From: Apostichopus leukothele
Lineage: Eukaryota > Echinodermata > Holothuroidea > Aspidochirotida > Stichopodidae
Direction of reading: 5' to 3'
DNA length: 27,653 nt
NCBI GenBank assembly: GCA_010014835.2
Contig: JAAAKB020277520.1
Span: 1 to 27,653 of the forward strand
This document shows, piece after piece, positions 12,949-27,653 of this stretch; position 1 is the stretch's first letter; each line of letters opens with the position of its first letter. Both the position numbers and the translations under genes were made by a program. The notes under the pieces are model-generated. The model was not told where the DNA came from and did not search any database. It saw only the letters and a list, made by a program, of their open reading frames with translations.

Positions 12949-14646
12949 CTATTGAGAGAAATGAAATAGAAAGAAAATATATATTTACTATATCATATAC
13001 AATAGTGCACATAACCGTTGTATGTTCCACGATATGGAATGTCATTATGACATCATTTTGACCTAAAGATGCAGAAAATTTTGCAAGCAATTTTGTTTAA
13101 CAACAAAATTCAGCCAAAATTCATGTAAATGCTCTGTTAGACAAAACACAGTAGCTTACACAAGGAACCTTTCTCATTATTGTTACAATTCAACAATTTT
13201 CATTAGCACATTTTATGACTGAGAAGAGATTTTGTACAATGTCTATTGACATATGTCTTTTACAATGGCTGTAGTTACACATATCAAACAGAGCAGTTGC
13301 TGGTACTACACACAACACTAATCAACAAGCTGTGACTTTTCCTTCAGAATGTACTCAACCTCTCTGTTTCTGCATTTCCACAGAATCATTTATCCAGAGT
13401 CACATGGCAAAATGCAATGCAAACAAATGAGCAAATTTCTATGATGCATGTACAAAGTTGTATAGCAGTTTCGCACACAGGAATGATAGTACAAGACAAA
13501 GCTCAAAACCGTAAGAACTGCTACACAAGATGTGAACAATAAATTCCCTCCTCAATTTATGTTTAATCTATATCGTGTACTGAATTTGGCACCCACAAAC
13601 TAAATGGTACCACAATCAATCATAACAAGGACTAATACAGTAAGCAGTCTTACAGATGTAATCTATTAAATCCATCCAAATCACACCAGGATAGCTAAAA
13701 ACTGACCATTAAACTTCAAAGATTTACAAATTTGCAACAATGACAGCCGACAATGAATCTCTGGGTATATAGACTGTCTCCGTATTGGATTTGATAAATA
13801 ATTAACAACTACATAGATCTACACAAGTTATCCTGGGAGGTATTTACTTAATCAGAGGTGGGCGCAAAATTGATATGTGCCGCAAGCAAACATGTATAGA
13901 AGGCACCATTTTCATGAACTCATACTGCGCAAGTGGGAAGCTCGATCGAAGTCAGGTCAAGTGAGAGTAAATTTTGTTTACATCAAGTACAATGTGCACT
14001 GTGTAGCACTACGGCCGGTGAGGTGGTGAAGAGTGAAAAGTGTTTATTCTCGTTTGGTGAGTTCGTGTTTTTACTTGTAGATTGTAGATTCCGATACAAT
14101 CAAAAACAACCACTGACGTTATTCTTTCAGCTTTCAGAGGTAATTTTGCCGAGTATGTGTTTGTATCGCTAATCAAGTATAGCGCCAACGAATATCGTAG
14201 CGTTATTCAAACAATGCATTGTGATTGAAGAAGTGGTAATGAAGAATACAATAGCTTCAGTCGCCAACGTTTCCATCATTTAAATGGAGAATCACACCTT
14301 TCATCGCATAAACATTTATATATTCCCATTTTGACTTTCTTGTAAGTGAAACATCGTATATCAAATGGGGACTGCAAATAATGATAAGGAATACTTTAGT
14401 GCAACTAAGTACAGCGTGTTACATAGCCTAAGTCCAAATAACACTAGCAGTACATTAAACGGTAGGCTACTGAAATGTTAATACATGAATGTAACTTATA
14501 ATAACAGTCTTGTCTTTGATATCCTGAATTTTATGCTTAAAGTATTGACCAGTGGAGGAAAAAGAAATGCAGCATCCATGACAGATTTTTGGCAGTTGTT
14601 ACTGACCACCTCCATTTTCATTACACCCATACTGTTTACCTTTTTA

Positions 14647-14918
14647 ACCAAAGATTTTCCAAATATTACTTTCTTAAGTCATTAATGCAAGGAGGAACAC
14701 TGGCAACAGTAAAACTAGAGGCAGTTTATAAGCTTACATGCTGTCTATTGTTCATTTATAGATGTATTTAATTTTACAGTACTCCAATTAGTTTTGCTGT
14801 TTACTACTATGCAACCAGAATAGTGCAATTAAATGGAAGAGTGACTCCAACCGAAGATTTTCCAAACATTACTTTCTTAACTCATTAATGTAAGCAGGGA
14901 CACTGGCAACAGTAAAGT
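14647..14918. repeat. Pair of 68-bp direct repeats 203 bp apart
   Basis: Sequence at 14647-14715 (ACCAAAGATTTTCCAAATAT onward) recurs at 14850-14918 (ACCGAAGATTTTCCAAACAT onward) with a few substitutions, both ending near GGCAACAGTAAA. The 135 bp between them are not repeated. This could be a small duplication or two remnants of one dispersed element. Confidence 0.8.
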
Positions 14919-15337
14919 GTAAAAATAGTAAGAGTTTGTCAATTTATTTTTTGCTTCCATTATACAAAACAACTATTTAGCTAAACAGAGATATTTAATG
15001 AATATGTGCAACAAGAGTAAATAGAAAAGGTTCATACAACGGTTCTTGGTTCTTGTGAAATTTCTTAAAGCTATGTTGAGATTGCTTCAAGTGCTTCCAA
15101 ACTAGTTCTTCAGCGACATACTTTTCAAAAAATTATGTTGCAGCATTCAAAATCTTGTTCCATATTTCCTCATTCAAAGGTGTCCTTTCCTTGGTGTACC
15201 CATCGACAGAATAGATGTAGAAGTCACACCATGACCTTCCTGTTACACCCATCTACAGCTGTACCTGGTAAAAGTACCAGTGGTTTTGCTTTAGCTGCAA
15301 TTATCCTTGCACTTCAGTGATGCAGTCAACCGTGTCA

Positions 15338-15450
15338 GCATCAGGAATGACATCTGCAACATTCAATGGGCATTGGACCTCCAATAGCCCGTCTGGGCAT
15401 CAGGAATGACGTCTGCAACAGTCAATGGGCATTGACCTCCAATAGCCCAG
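15338..15450. repeat. 59-bp tandem duplication over the YqaJ catalytic strand
   Basis: GCATCAGGAATGACRTCTGC starts at 15338 and again at 15397, 59 bp apart, with about four differences between copies. On the minus strand the unit reads through the LLEV core and a VIPDA segment of the fossil YqaJ domain. The period is not a multiple of three, so it arose in, or caused, a non-coding state. Confidence 0.85.
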
Positions 15451-15749
15451 TTACATACCACTTGCAATTGACATTTCATTAGGAGTTGCTCCTAGGTAGG
15501 GCTTTTGGGCTCAGACAAAATATCTGTTACTGCAATGGAACGATGGCCAAGCTTCCTCATTACCGATGTAAAGCACTGCTTTGCTTGACTCTCCATTTCT
15601 CTCCCATACTATAAAAGGCTGGCAAATGTGAAGGCGCAGAGGTGTAACCAGCAAGCTGTTTCACAAGTGAGGAGGTGTTTTGGTATCAACATGCTGTTGC
15701 AGCTTATGCACCTTCATGACTACCTGTGGACCAACAGAGGCAGTGATCA

Positions 15750-16040
15750 TGCTCTTCCTCCTCTGGAGCCCATCTGCACTGTCACATTGCTGGAGCCAAT
15801 CCGCACTGTCACAGTGCATCCCTTCCTCCTCTGGAGCCCATCTGCACTGTCACATTGCTGGAGCCAATACGCGCTCTCACAGTGCATCCCTTCCTCCTCT
15901 GGAGCCCATCTGCACTGTCACATTGCTAGAGCCAATCTGTACTGTCACATGGCAACCCTTCCTCTTCTGGAGCCAATCTGTGCTGTCACATTACATCCCT
16001 TCCTCCTCTGGAGCCAATATGTGCTGTCACATTGCATCCT
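15750..16040. repeat. Composite minisatellite (41- and 27-bp spacings) derived from YqaJ-coding sequence
   Basis: The anchor CTGGAGCC (or CTAGAGCC) starts at 15763, 15790, 15831, 15858, 15899, 15926, 15967 and 16008, giving spacings 27, 41, 27, 41, 27, 41, 41. The array is thus three 68-bp composite units plus simple 41-bp units. On the minus strand the 41-bp unit can be read as STYWLQRRKGCNVTAQIG, which resembles the W...R.G..TA..G start of the YqaJ nuclease domain, and the array is flanked by the blocks expected on each side of that motif. Long plus-strand frames rich in LLWSPSALSHC are artefacts of the array. Confidence 0.9.
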
Positions 16041-19000
16041 AGTCAGTTTTTCAATCTCAGCCACCTGGCTGAGTGTATAAACTGGAAGAACCTCTAGGAA
16101 TTCCTGAGCAGTGGTAAAGCCATCTGCCAGTTGTAATAGAGTGCATGGTGAACAATCCATGACCTCTGAATCTACCACTTCTCCAACATTGGTCTCGTTG
16201 TATGGGATGTCTGGCTGGTCTCTGTTTGCTGTTGGGTTAGACATGATCTGATGGGCATGTAGGCATCATTGCAACAAGGCCCTCCAGGATAGCAGCACCT
16301 TTCTTGTCAAGCATTGGATTCAAAAGCTGCCGGGCACGAGTATGTTTCTGATCCAGTTCCTGCAGTAACAAAAAACATTGAAAATATGTATGAATTCATA
16401 GAAGGGATTGTCAAACAGGAAGCAATCAGCCAAGTCATCGTGAGCCACAGCAATTAAGATTGGATAACTTGGAAATAGCGTACAGCAATCTGTACATGCA
16501 GGATTCAAATTTGGAGTTCCTGGTTAATTTATATATTTAGCAAGTTAAATAAAATGATTTTGAAAAGAATGGAAACAGTCAAAGTAATTTAATCACCCAT
16601 TTACAGCTAACAAGTTTTTCTTTTTGTGCATGAGGAGGGGTGGTGGGGAGGGTTATTAAAGGGAAGCATGTATGGTTAAACTCAGGTATGCTGTTACGTG
16701 TAACTTTTGATACATAGATCAGTTAACGATCACATACCATGCTTTGAGAAATGATGCTTCTTCCATTTCATCTCACAGACTCTCATGGGTTCAACAGAGT
16801 GTTTAGCCCCATATTTTTCCATGAACAAGCCATTGAAGTACAAGAGGTCTTGGTCCAGCCACTTCTCCATGCAAGATCAACCTTCCACAGTATGGCTGCT
16901 ACATGGTTGCAAGTGCTATGCAATCTGTTGAAAACAAATAAAAAGTATGTTACCAATCATGGCTGGACATTTAAACCAAAAAGACAAATGTATGATTGTG
17001 CACTGTTAATAGTGCAACATTAATAATGCAAAATATCCATCTCCATCAGCTGTTGCATGGTCAGACATTAGATAGGTTAGGGTGAGGTGATTGTGTTTGG
17101 TGGAAGCACACCAGTTTGAGGCAAGGAGTTACATGGTTGAAGTCAGCAACCTCCCTCTTGATGGTACCACTATTTCCTTAACATAAATTAAATGGTTGTC
17201 CAAATCTGCCTAAGCTGGGATTTTTATAGCTCATAGTTTTGTGCCAACTATTTAACAGAACCAATGCACCAAGGTCTTAACTTAGCATTAGGCTGTAGGC
17301 TTAATATGTAACTGCTTTGTACAACAGCATCCTAACACATGAAACATAGAATTAGCACAACGTTACGTAAGGCCTAGTCAAAAACATACATACCCGGCAA
17401 AACATGTACAGTAGGCACTCTTTATCTTCCGTTCTGCTTCTTAAGGCAAACCCACCCTGACCAGGAAACATACCTCAGATGTTGCGATGGTACAGTATGC
17501 AAGTGGCCTTCAAGGGTCTGTGGGTGCTAATATCATTCAGCCAGCCAGACTCCATGTAGCTGTATGCCTTTCCCTCTCTGTTAAGTCAGTCAGTAGCTGT
17601 GTTGATGTTAGTAAGATTTTCAGCAATACATTCATGGTGGCCAGTTCCTCACTCCAGTCCTTTTTTACTTTACCCAGTCACTTAACCCTGTTGGATCTGG
17701 ACCTGAACTCCTTTGATGTCTGCGTACTGCTCTTTTTCTTGTCATATATTTCAGTGCTTGGTAGTTCACGTAGACCGATCTGCAGAGGCAAAGGCTAAAG
17801 GGACCAGTTCATCTATTCGTCCTGACACTTTCAGTCCTCTTTTGCGAAGGAATTCTTTCAATTTATCGACTCTCCACAGCAGAAATTCATCGAGAGATGT
17901 CGCAGGATCCATTTGTTACAAAATATATGCCGCAATTTGTTTGCATATATTTAATATTTGATAAGTAACATACATACTTTTTTGTCGCAAAGTAGTGTAC
18001 GGTGTACCTAGTGCACCTCTGTTTACTGCATAACTACGGCGAGTGCTGGCACAACTCTCACTTGACCTTTTGACCTCCTGTTGTGTTTAATTCATGAAGC
18101 TGCTCATGACTGTTGTGCTTACTCTCAAGACAAAAAAATAACATATGATATGATAAGGGAAATTAAAGATCAGAAAACTCTACACTTAGTCCATCCATTA
18201 TGCCAAAATATCCTATTACAACAATATATGCAAACTTCTCAAACCATACATGTACTGTATATGTACTGTACTTCATGTCATCCCTTGCTGTGGGTTAAGA
18301 TTCCCCCTGGCCACCTTTATGAATGTCTTCTCATGGACCTCATAAAATTGGCTTGTGGGCTGCATGGCACAATTGGCCCATCTGTATGTTACATGGTTTT
18401 GACACCTTGTGTTTTGTACATTAACGCCACACACTTTTAAATAGCGAGGTTAACATTTTCACTTTCAACTAGTTTCAGAAAGACTGGAATGTTCAATGCG
18501 AACTATTCAACTTCCTTTTCACACTTGACTGAGCTTGATTGTAGCTAATAAAAGATCATTTCTACAGAGAGTCCATCTGTGTCAGTTTAACTGTCTGTCT
18601 ATCTGTGTCTATTAATGTGTTGTTATAGTCATTTGTTTTCATTTCAGTTAGAAGAAGATCCTGCTAGGATTGAAAAGTCAGGCCCTGTAACTTTTACATC
18701 GATCACTTTCTATATCACACTTGCCTAAAAATGTGTAAAGGAATATGAACGCGTTACATTCCAGATTATCACATTATTCAAAGCATCTCATTTGTTTTGC
18801 AATTTGATTCACACGCAGTAGTTAAACAGAGACTGTTCAAATTGCATCCAGCCTTATAATCCCCAAAACACATCGGTTTGGGGATTTACGAACGACGATA
18901 TTTACCATCTCCATCTCTACATATGCACTTAATAACAAACAATCACATGGGTCTCATCTTGACTTAAACTTGAAAGTGAATTGTTTCAAATTACAAACCA

Positions 19001-19054
19001 GTTGCGCTTTATAAAATTGTTTCACAAAATTGGTTAAAATAGCGAGTGGAACCT

Positions 19055-19071
19055 CCCCCCCCCCCCCCCCC
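19055..19071 (+). repeat. Poly(C) run, 17 bases
   Basis: This is an uninterrupted C homopolymer inside the large intron. It is the longest of several G or C runs in the window (others at 6625-6636, 21311-21320 and 22917-22925). Exact length is likely to be unreliable. Confidence 0.8.
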
Positions 19072-21489
19072 ATGAACTCACTTATTGCTGTGCTAGGACA
19101 ATGGCTTTTTCCTAGCAATGCAAATGAGACTAAAAGTTGGGGTGGAGAATGGAATCCACACAAACCTTCACTAAACCTATCATACAATATACACCACCTT
19201 TGAGATATAAATAAAACAAAACCATGGTTTACATTACATCTATCTGACTGACCACACAAACCATACAAAGAGTCACTTTTGGGTCAATAATCACTTATAC
19301 ATAGTAGCGTGGGAAAACTAACAAACTTGAAGGGCCTGTAATAGGAATCTGTGTTGTATGTTTGAACATATAATCATCAGGTAGTAGGCGAGTGAGGAAG
19401 CAGTGGTTTTCCTGTGTAATACTTGTTTGATGGCTTGCAGGATGTATGGACGATATCGCTCAACAGTTATTGTCTTAAGCAGTGAACAAAAGCCCACCTC
19501 TGCATTAACACTGGCAGCAGATTCTTTGGTTTTAGTGTACTAGTCATTACTACCGAGAGTCTGCGGTGGATATGTATGAGGTTGTGCACTTTGTGGATCA
19601 GCAGGAAGGGGATAAATAATAATATCAGGTTATCTGCTCTGGTAAACATGCATATCCAGTGCACACATGTTCTTTAACTATGCTGCTACTTGCAGGAGAC
19701 CTGATCTGCGTGTATTGATAGATGATTCATGGACAGTGAACAAAAGAAGTCAAGTATTGCACATAAGGGTTCTTTTTCCTCGGCCATGTCGATTTACCTC
19801 ATTTTTACTTGTATATTGTTACTCTGGGCAGGAGGGATCCAAGATGTGCTCATTTCATAAAGATAATAAACCCAAAAAATATGTATATAGTGTCTCAAAA
19901 AGGAGCAGCATTTAGCTTTCATCCTACAATGTAAGTAAAGTCTTGTCACATAGCGGAACAGAACCATCAGGTCGTCATGTACTTCATGTCTTCAGGCGAG
20001 ACCAAAATGTATCAGTCTTGTCATGTCATGTCTTCATAACAAATGTATTGTACTATTAGTGAATATTTGATACCATGTTCTGTGTAGATAAGTGAGAATT
20101 TTCACTATTTCTCGTCAGTTTTAAAGACAAATTATTCTTTCCTGTTGTATCAGTTTTGTCATGTCTTCATAACACATTAGGAGAGCCCCCAACACTCTAC
20201 AGCACAAGACAGAGCATACTTCCTTGAGTAAAGAAGTTTGATAGCAGTTTACAAAGCAATAAACAACCAATTAATGACAGGTGATCTAGATAGAAGCTCA
20301 TGAGAGAGATGACTGTGCATATAATATATGTATAAGTAAGGTACTGTTGCATTAGAATTCAATAGCTAGGCTGTACTTCACACTAAACTTAACAGTAGAA
20401 TTATGTTCTTTTTTTGTAGCTAGAAAGAATTGGGAAACATTTTATCAAGTCTCATTTATGAAAACACTGTAAATGTTTTCTACACAGAATGTGTCCTTAT
20501 GTAAAACGTGGACGGAGTTACGGGAGATATTTTACCTCATCGCCGCCTCCTTCTCTCTTTAGCAATATCTGTTTTGGATGATCAGAGAACAATGAAACCT
20601 TTGTTCCCGATTACAAAAGAATTATAAATTCACAAAAAGGCTCTTATCTACAGACTGTGATATCATGTAGGTAACATGTCAACCACAAGTCTTCTGCTTC
20701 TTGCCAGATATATGTTACAAGTAATACCATATTTCATCACCAGCTGGTATTCCCAGGCCTCAAGAACGGCTCGAGATTGTCGAGATCACGTCTACAGATG
20801 TTAACAACGTGTGTTGAACATACGTCAGGAGAAATATTAAGCAGCTTTCTCAGCGCGAGAAGAATAATCAATGTCTGTGATAATAACAATGCACAATGGT
20901 CGCCGCTGAATTAAATTAATCTTTGTCTACGATTTTGCCAACAACTTAATAAACATTGGATTGTAGCATGCATGTACCATGCATGTATAGTATTTACGTC
21001 TGACTGGTATGTTTTATGAACAAAGCATTGTTTGCGGTACAAGTCGCTGTTGCAGACAGCTGTTTGGATGGAACCAGAAAGCCAATGGCTTCAGTGATTC
21101 CTGTCCTTATTCAATTTGATAATGGGGCGAGTTTTTATGATTTTTATTTTCTGGTTTTCTCGGACAACCAGGTCTTACTTTTTGGTCAGCAAATTTGTTT
21201 GTCCGAAAAAATGTAGCAAATTAACAAAGAAAGACCAATATGTACACTGTGGGAGAGATGTGTATGCTTAGTGCATATAACACCAATGCCAGTAACACCA
21301 CCCACCCCCACCCCCCCCCCTTCCCTTCACGTGGATCACAAAACCTTCCACTAATTTTGTTTTGTTTCAGTATCTCCAAAGTGATGGAGGGCAATACCAA
21401 TTTATCTTTTTACATATTTGTGGGTATTAAGTTATAATGCAATCTGCAGTTGATTTGAACAACTCAGTCCGTCATCCCTGGGTTGACCT

Positions 21490-21720
21490 TCAAAGCTGAT
21501 TTTTTTTTGTCATCTGAACGGAGCTGTATCGGACAACCAGAATACCAATTTTTATTTATTTATTGTTTTTTTTTATCGCCTTTAATCGTTTTTCTTTTTA
21601 TTGTTATTGTTATTTTATTGTAATGTATCATAACTTTTTATACTCTCCTATTTATAAATTGCATGTATGTTATTTATACTGGTAAAAAGGAAACTGAAAC
21701 TGATTAAATATTTGTCCTGG
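21490..21720 (+). mobile_element. Possible 3' tail of an old LINE
   Basis: A T-rich stretch resembling a retroelement 3' UTR (repeated TTATTGTTATTGTTATTTTATTGTAATGTA) ends in GGAAACTGAAACTGATTAAA, a short tail microsatellite of the kind seen at the 3' ends of CR1/L2-like LINEs. No coding remains are attached, so the assignment rests only on style and could be wrong. Confidence 0.25.
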
Positions 21721-22224
21721 ATGAAATATAACGGTTTCACTGCACATAAGATGTTCAAGTTCACCATAATTGCCTTTTACAGGCCTAGAATCGCACAACT
21801 TTAGCCACTTGCTAGAAACACAACTTGCAAGTGTTCCAAAACTTTACTGGCTTAAATCCTGCTGCACTGGCATTTTCCAGAGTTACAGCACAGATCAGTT
21901 ACTGTACATGTTTTAAGAGAGCAGCTCAGCCTGATAATATTCGTTGATGACCAGCAGCGGCAGGGTACACAAATCATGCCGACATTTTGAATGACAACTA
22001 TTACCTGAAATATGGTGTTTTTTTTCCCCTTAATGTCCACTCGCTCGGAATTGCAAATGACGTACTTTGTTCAACTGGCAAACAGCAAAATCCACCGCAT
22101 TTAAGTTAGAAAATAGCCTGAAGTTAGAGACATTGCTTGAAGGTTAATCAGCAAGATTCCTTCATTGATGTGGACCTACACATCAAGTTTTAAGTTCATT
22201 TATGCTTTAATTTAGGAATGTGTG

Positions 22225-22643
22225 TACACAACGTTTTCGGATTGTGACTTCTGTTGACATCAAAATGACCTTTGCCATCTAGAAAGTAAAAAAAAGTCTT
22301 TGTACTCACATAAGGTAGACCCACCACATACAGTACCACATATGAAGTTTACACATGGATTTCAAAATTTGAAAACTGTTGACCTCAAATGATCTTTGAC
22401 CTCCCTATAAGAAATAGGTTCACTTCGGTGAATCGAAGTATTAAGTAAGATAATCATCTCAGCTGGAAGTTTGGAATTAAACTTACAATCACCAAGGGAG
22501 ATCTAGATACCAAGTGTGAGGTTTGGACACAGATTGTGAGGGATTCAACCAAGATACAATTATTGTTCTCATGATTTACAAGCAGGTGTCACATACAAAT
22601 ACACACATACGTGATCACCCTCATGAATGCATGAAGGAGATCA
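22225..22643 (+). repeat. Second DR1-motif repeat element ending in a hairpin
   Basis: This shares with the element at 10736-11430 the phrases ACCAAGTGTGAGGTTTGGAC, GTTTACACATGGATTTCAAA and GACCTCAAATGATCTTTGAC. After a CA-rich stretch it closes with an imperfect inverted repeat at 22612-22643. TGATCACCCTCATG faces CATGAAGGAGATCA, pairing 12 of 14 positions around a 4-base loop. The hairpin after a short CA-rich tract looks like an element end. The class (SINE, MITE or other) is not determined. Confidence 0.5.
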
Positions 22644-23097
22644 TTTTGTCATTGATAAGAAACCAGAAACTCATGAGTATCTAATTGACATCCAGGAAAG
22701 GAACTTTGTAGGGACAGTATCATATAATGGAGAGCTGGATTGCCACCAGTCAACAGGTGTTGCTACAGCACACTATCATTGTCTTCCATTGACAACAAAC
22801 TGATCAGTGGAAGTTCAGGGCACAAATTTGTGTCAATGCAGACTTGCTTAAGTTGTGAATTGGACTAAAGAAGGCTGTACATTTCTTTTATCAAACCAAG
22901 CTGCTTTAATTGAAATGGGGGGGGGATTGTGTAAAGGAGGCTGATAAGAAAAAAGTCCTGGATCTACATTAACCTGAAGGCACCCCTCAATCTCTGATGA
23001 CAAAATGACAGTCCATCTCCCATAACCTCCTCATCCCTACTCATGTTTCTTGTCGTTTTGTTTTTTGCGTTTATTAAAAGTTTCCCTCTCGGACTGA

Positions 23098-23250
23098 GCT
23101 GTTCAGTTATTGCTGAAACCATGTATTACTCAGTATGGCTAGCTTGATTTGTTCTTTCTTTCACTAGTGAACCTGCAGGTTGATTTCTTGTTGCTGTTCA
23201 GTTATTGCTGAAACCATGTATTACTCAATATGGCTAGCTTGATTTGTTCT
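23098..23250. repeat. Pair of 58-bp direct repeats, 95 bp apart
   Basis: GCTGTTCAGTTATTGCTGAA onward at 23098-23155 recurs at 23193-23250 with only one clear mismatch (CAGTATGG versus CAATATGG). The 37 bp between them include TCACTAGTGAACCTGCAGGT. Near-identity points to a recent duplication about 200 bp from a Smad2/3 splice donor. Confidence 0.9.
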
Positions 23251-23443
23251 ACTGTGATATCAAGAGGTGCACTCACGGTCATCTTTGTATCGGTTAACAC
23301 CCATGGGGCCTCTCGCAACCATCCGGCCCAACAAGCTAAATCCAGCCCATGTGGGTCTCACTCTATTTATCCATCTACAAGTTAATGAAGGTTTAACATG
23401 TTACTTCATTATCATCATTACTTTGTTATCTTCATTCAGTTAC

Positions 23444-23593
23444 CTGGAGGAAGGATATTCTGTGCATCCATGCTAGTAGGGTAGTTTGCATTGTCTGGCA
23501 CAGTGCTTGCTAGGTCATCCAAAGATGGAGGCGGTAGCGCTCTTAAATCCGCAGGAATATCACTTTGGCGTGGCACCATCACAGGAGGCAAGA
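23444..23593 (-). CDS. Smad2/3: Smad2/3 exon (end of MH1 into linker)
   Basis: This 150-nt exon lies between acceptor TTTAATCACCAG and donor GTAACT, phase 1 at both ends. It encodes LPPVMVPRQSDIPADLRALP, then PPSLDDLASTVPDNANYPTS and MDAQNILPP. Human Smad3 has [40 protein letters not shown] and NIP. The split first codon gives Val (TPV-LPPV), the split last gives Glu of ETPPPGY. The conserved part is the MH1 exit; the proline-rich remainder is variable linker. The insertion of RALPPPS relative to vertebrates is lineage-specific. Confidence 0.96.

Positions 23594-27653
<4,060 letters not shown>

Larger units (their letters stand above)
15110..17912 (-). pseudogene. Broken SAP-SWIM-YqaJ nuclease family gene
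   Basis: Separate conserved blocks lie in the expected N-to-C order on the minus strand. A SAP-type DNA-binding start includes FLRKRGLKVSGRIDELV (about 17770-17912). A block SYMESGWLNDI lies near 17535-17565. A SWIM zinc-finger half reads CNHVAAILWKVDLAW with KTSCTSMACSW (about 16810-16912). The lead-in AEIEKLTRMQ (16040-16070), ITASVG (about 15730-15750), PYLGATP (about 15482-15502), LLEV catalytic strand (about 15370-15450) and CDFYIYSVDGYTKERTP (about 15180-15235) mark the YqaJ domain. YqaJ belongs to the lambda-exonuclease-like PD-(D/E)XK group. Animal members with SAP and SWIM domains are numerous in marine invertebrates but have no known function. Acceptor- and donor-like sites beside the blocks suggest a spliced gene, not a processed copy. 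Many breaks make it clearly non-functional. It lies in a Smad2/3 intron, same strand. I treat it as a fossil of uncertain, possibly mobile or viral, origin. Confidence 0.85.
12949..23443 (-). other. 10.5-kb Smad2/3 intron between two linker exons
   Basis: The donor GTAACTGAATG follows CTTCCTCCAG and the acceptor is TCAATAG, phase 1. It contains a same-strand broken SAP-SWIM-YqaJ gene (15110-17912), several direct repeats, a 17-base C run, a second DR1-motif element and a possible LINE 3' tail. The stretches 12949-14640, 17990-19050 and 19080-21480 show no gene I can support. Two zones, 13900-14200 and 20500-20900, are locally richer in CpG than their surroundings. Confidence 0.85.

Noticed and set aside
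12755-13090. 111-codon minus-strand open frame taken as a gene of its own
   Set aside because: Only the 84-nt Smad2/3 exon inside it is real; the rest is intron read through the splice sites.
15628-16080. Overlapping plus-strand frames of 150 and 120 codons
   Set aside because: They are produced by the 41/27-bp minisatellite; the opposite strand holds the real ancestral coding sense.
18081-18440. 119-codon plus-strand open frame
   Set aside because: No domain resemblance and no splice context; average composition of the intron.
19329-19490. Minus-strand open frame with coding-like composition (TVERYRPYILQAIKQVLHRK)
   Set aside because: I do not recognise the family and neighbouring frames give no support. 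It might be a repeat fragment, but nothing can be claimed.
19667-19915. Plus-strand 82-codon frame containing RPDLRVLIDDSWTVN
   Set aside because: The short phrase looks protein-like but matches nothing I can name, and no splice sites frame it.
20500-20900. CpG-richer zone in the large intron as an alternative promoter
   Set aside because: No start codon, splice donor or core promoter pattern supports it; an enhancer is possible but not shown.

Overview
The window is animal nuclear DNA, AT-rich and intron-rich, with clear GT-AG splice sites. It carries most of one recognisable host gene, the receptor-regulated Smad of the TGF-beta/Activin/Nodal branch (Smad2/3), on the minus strand. Seven coding exons lie between 24520 and 4204. 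They give the second half of the MH1 domain, the PPxY linker and the whole MH2 domain down to the C-terminal Ser-Met-Ser. The first coding exon (start codon and first part of MH1) was not found and probably lies beyond position 27653. A single Smad2/3 gene, CR1-like LINEs and SAP-SWIM-YqaJ family genes fit a marine invertebrate deuterostome. An echinoderm is my best guess, but this is inference.

Layout in plus coordinates: 1-1990 holds no gene I recognise, only C- and G-rich tracts. About 2400-3740 is a decayed, truncated CR1-superfamily LINE on the plus strand. 3741-4203 is probably 3' UTR or flank of Smad2/3. The last exon is 4204-4472, the intron 4473-5292 holds a minisatellite, and exons follow at 5293-5430 and 6970-7182. 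The intron 7183-11652 holds a nine-copy 59-bp minisatellite, a G-quadruplex motif and an internally repetitive element with DR1-like motifs. A 36-nt micro-exon lies at 11653-11688 and another exon at 12865-12948. The 10.5-kb intron 12949-23443 contains a broken SAP-SWIM-YqaJ nuclease gene (about 15110-17912, minus strand) and a second DR1-motif element. Exons at 23444-23593 and 24327-24520 follow, then more than 3.1 kb of upstream intron.

Two points stand out. First, the five internal Smad exons are all multiples of three with phase-1 introns at both ends, so any of them could be skipped in frame. One is a 36-nt exon holding both Ser-Pro sites of its linker segment. Second, the intronic fossil of a SAP-SWIM-YqaJ gene contains a 41/27-bp minisatellite whose unit reads as the start of the YqaJ nuclease domain, and a separate 59-bp duplication covers its LLEV catalytic strand. 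These look like tandem arrays born from former coding sequence.
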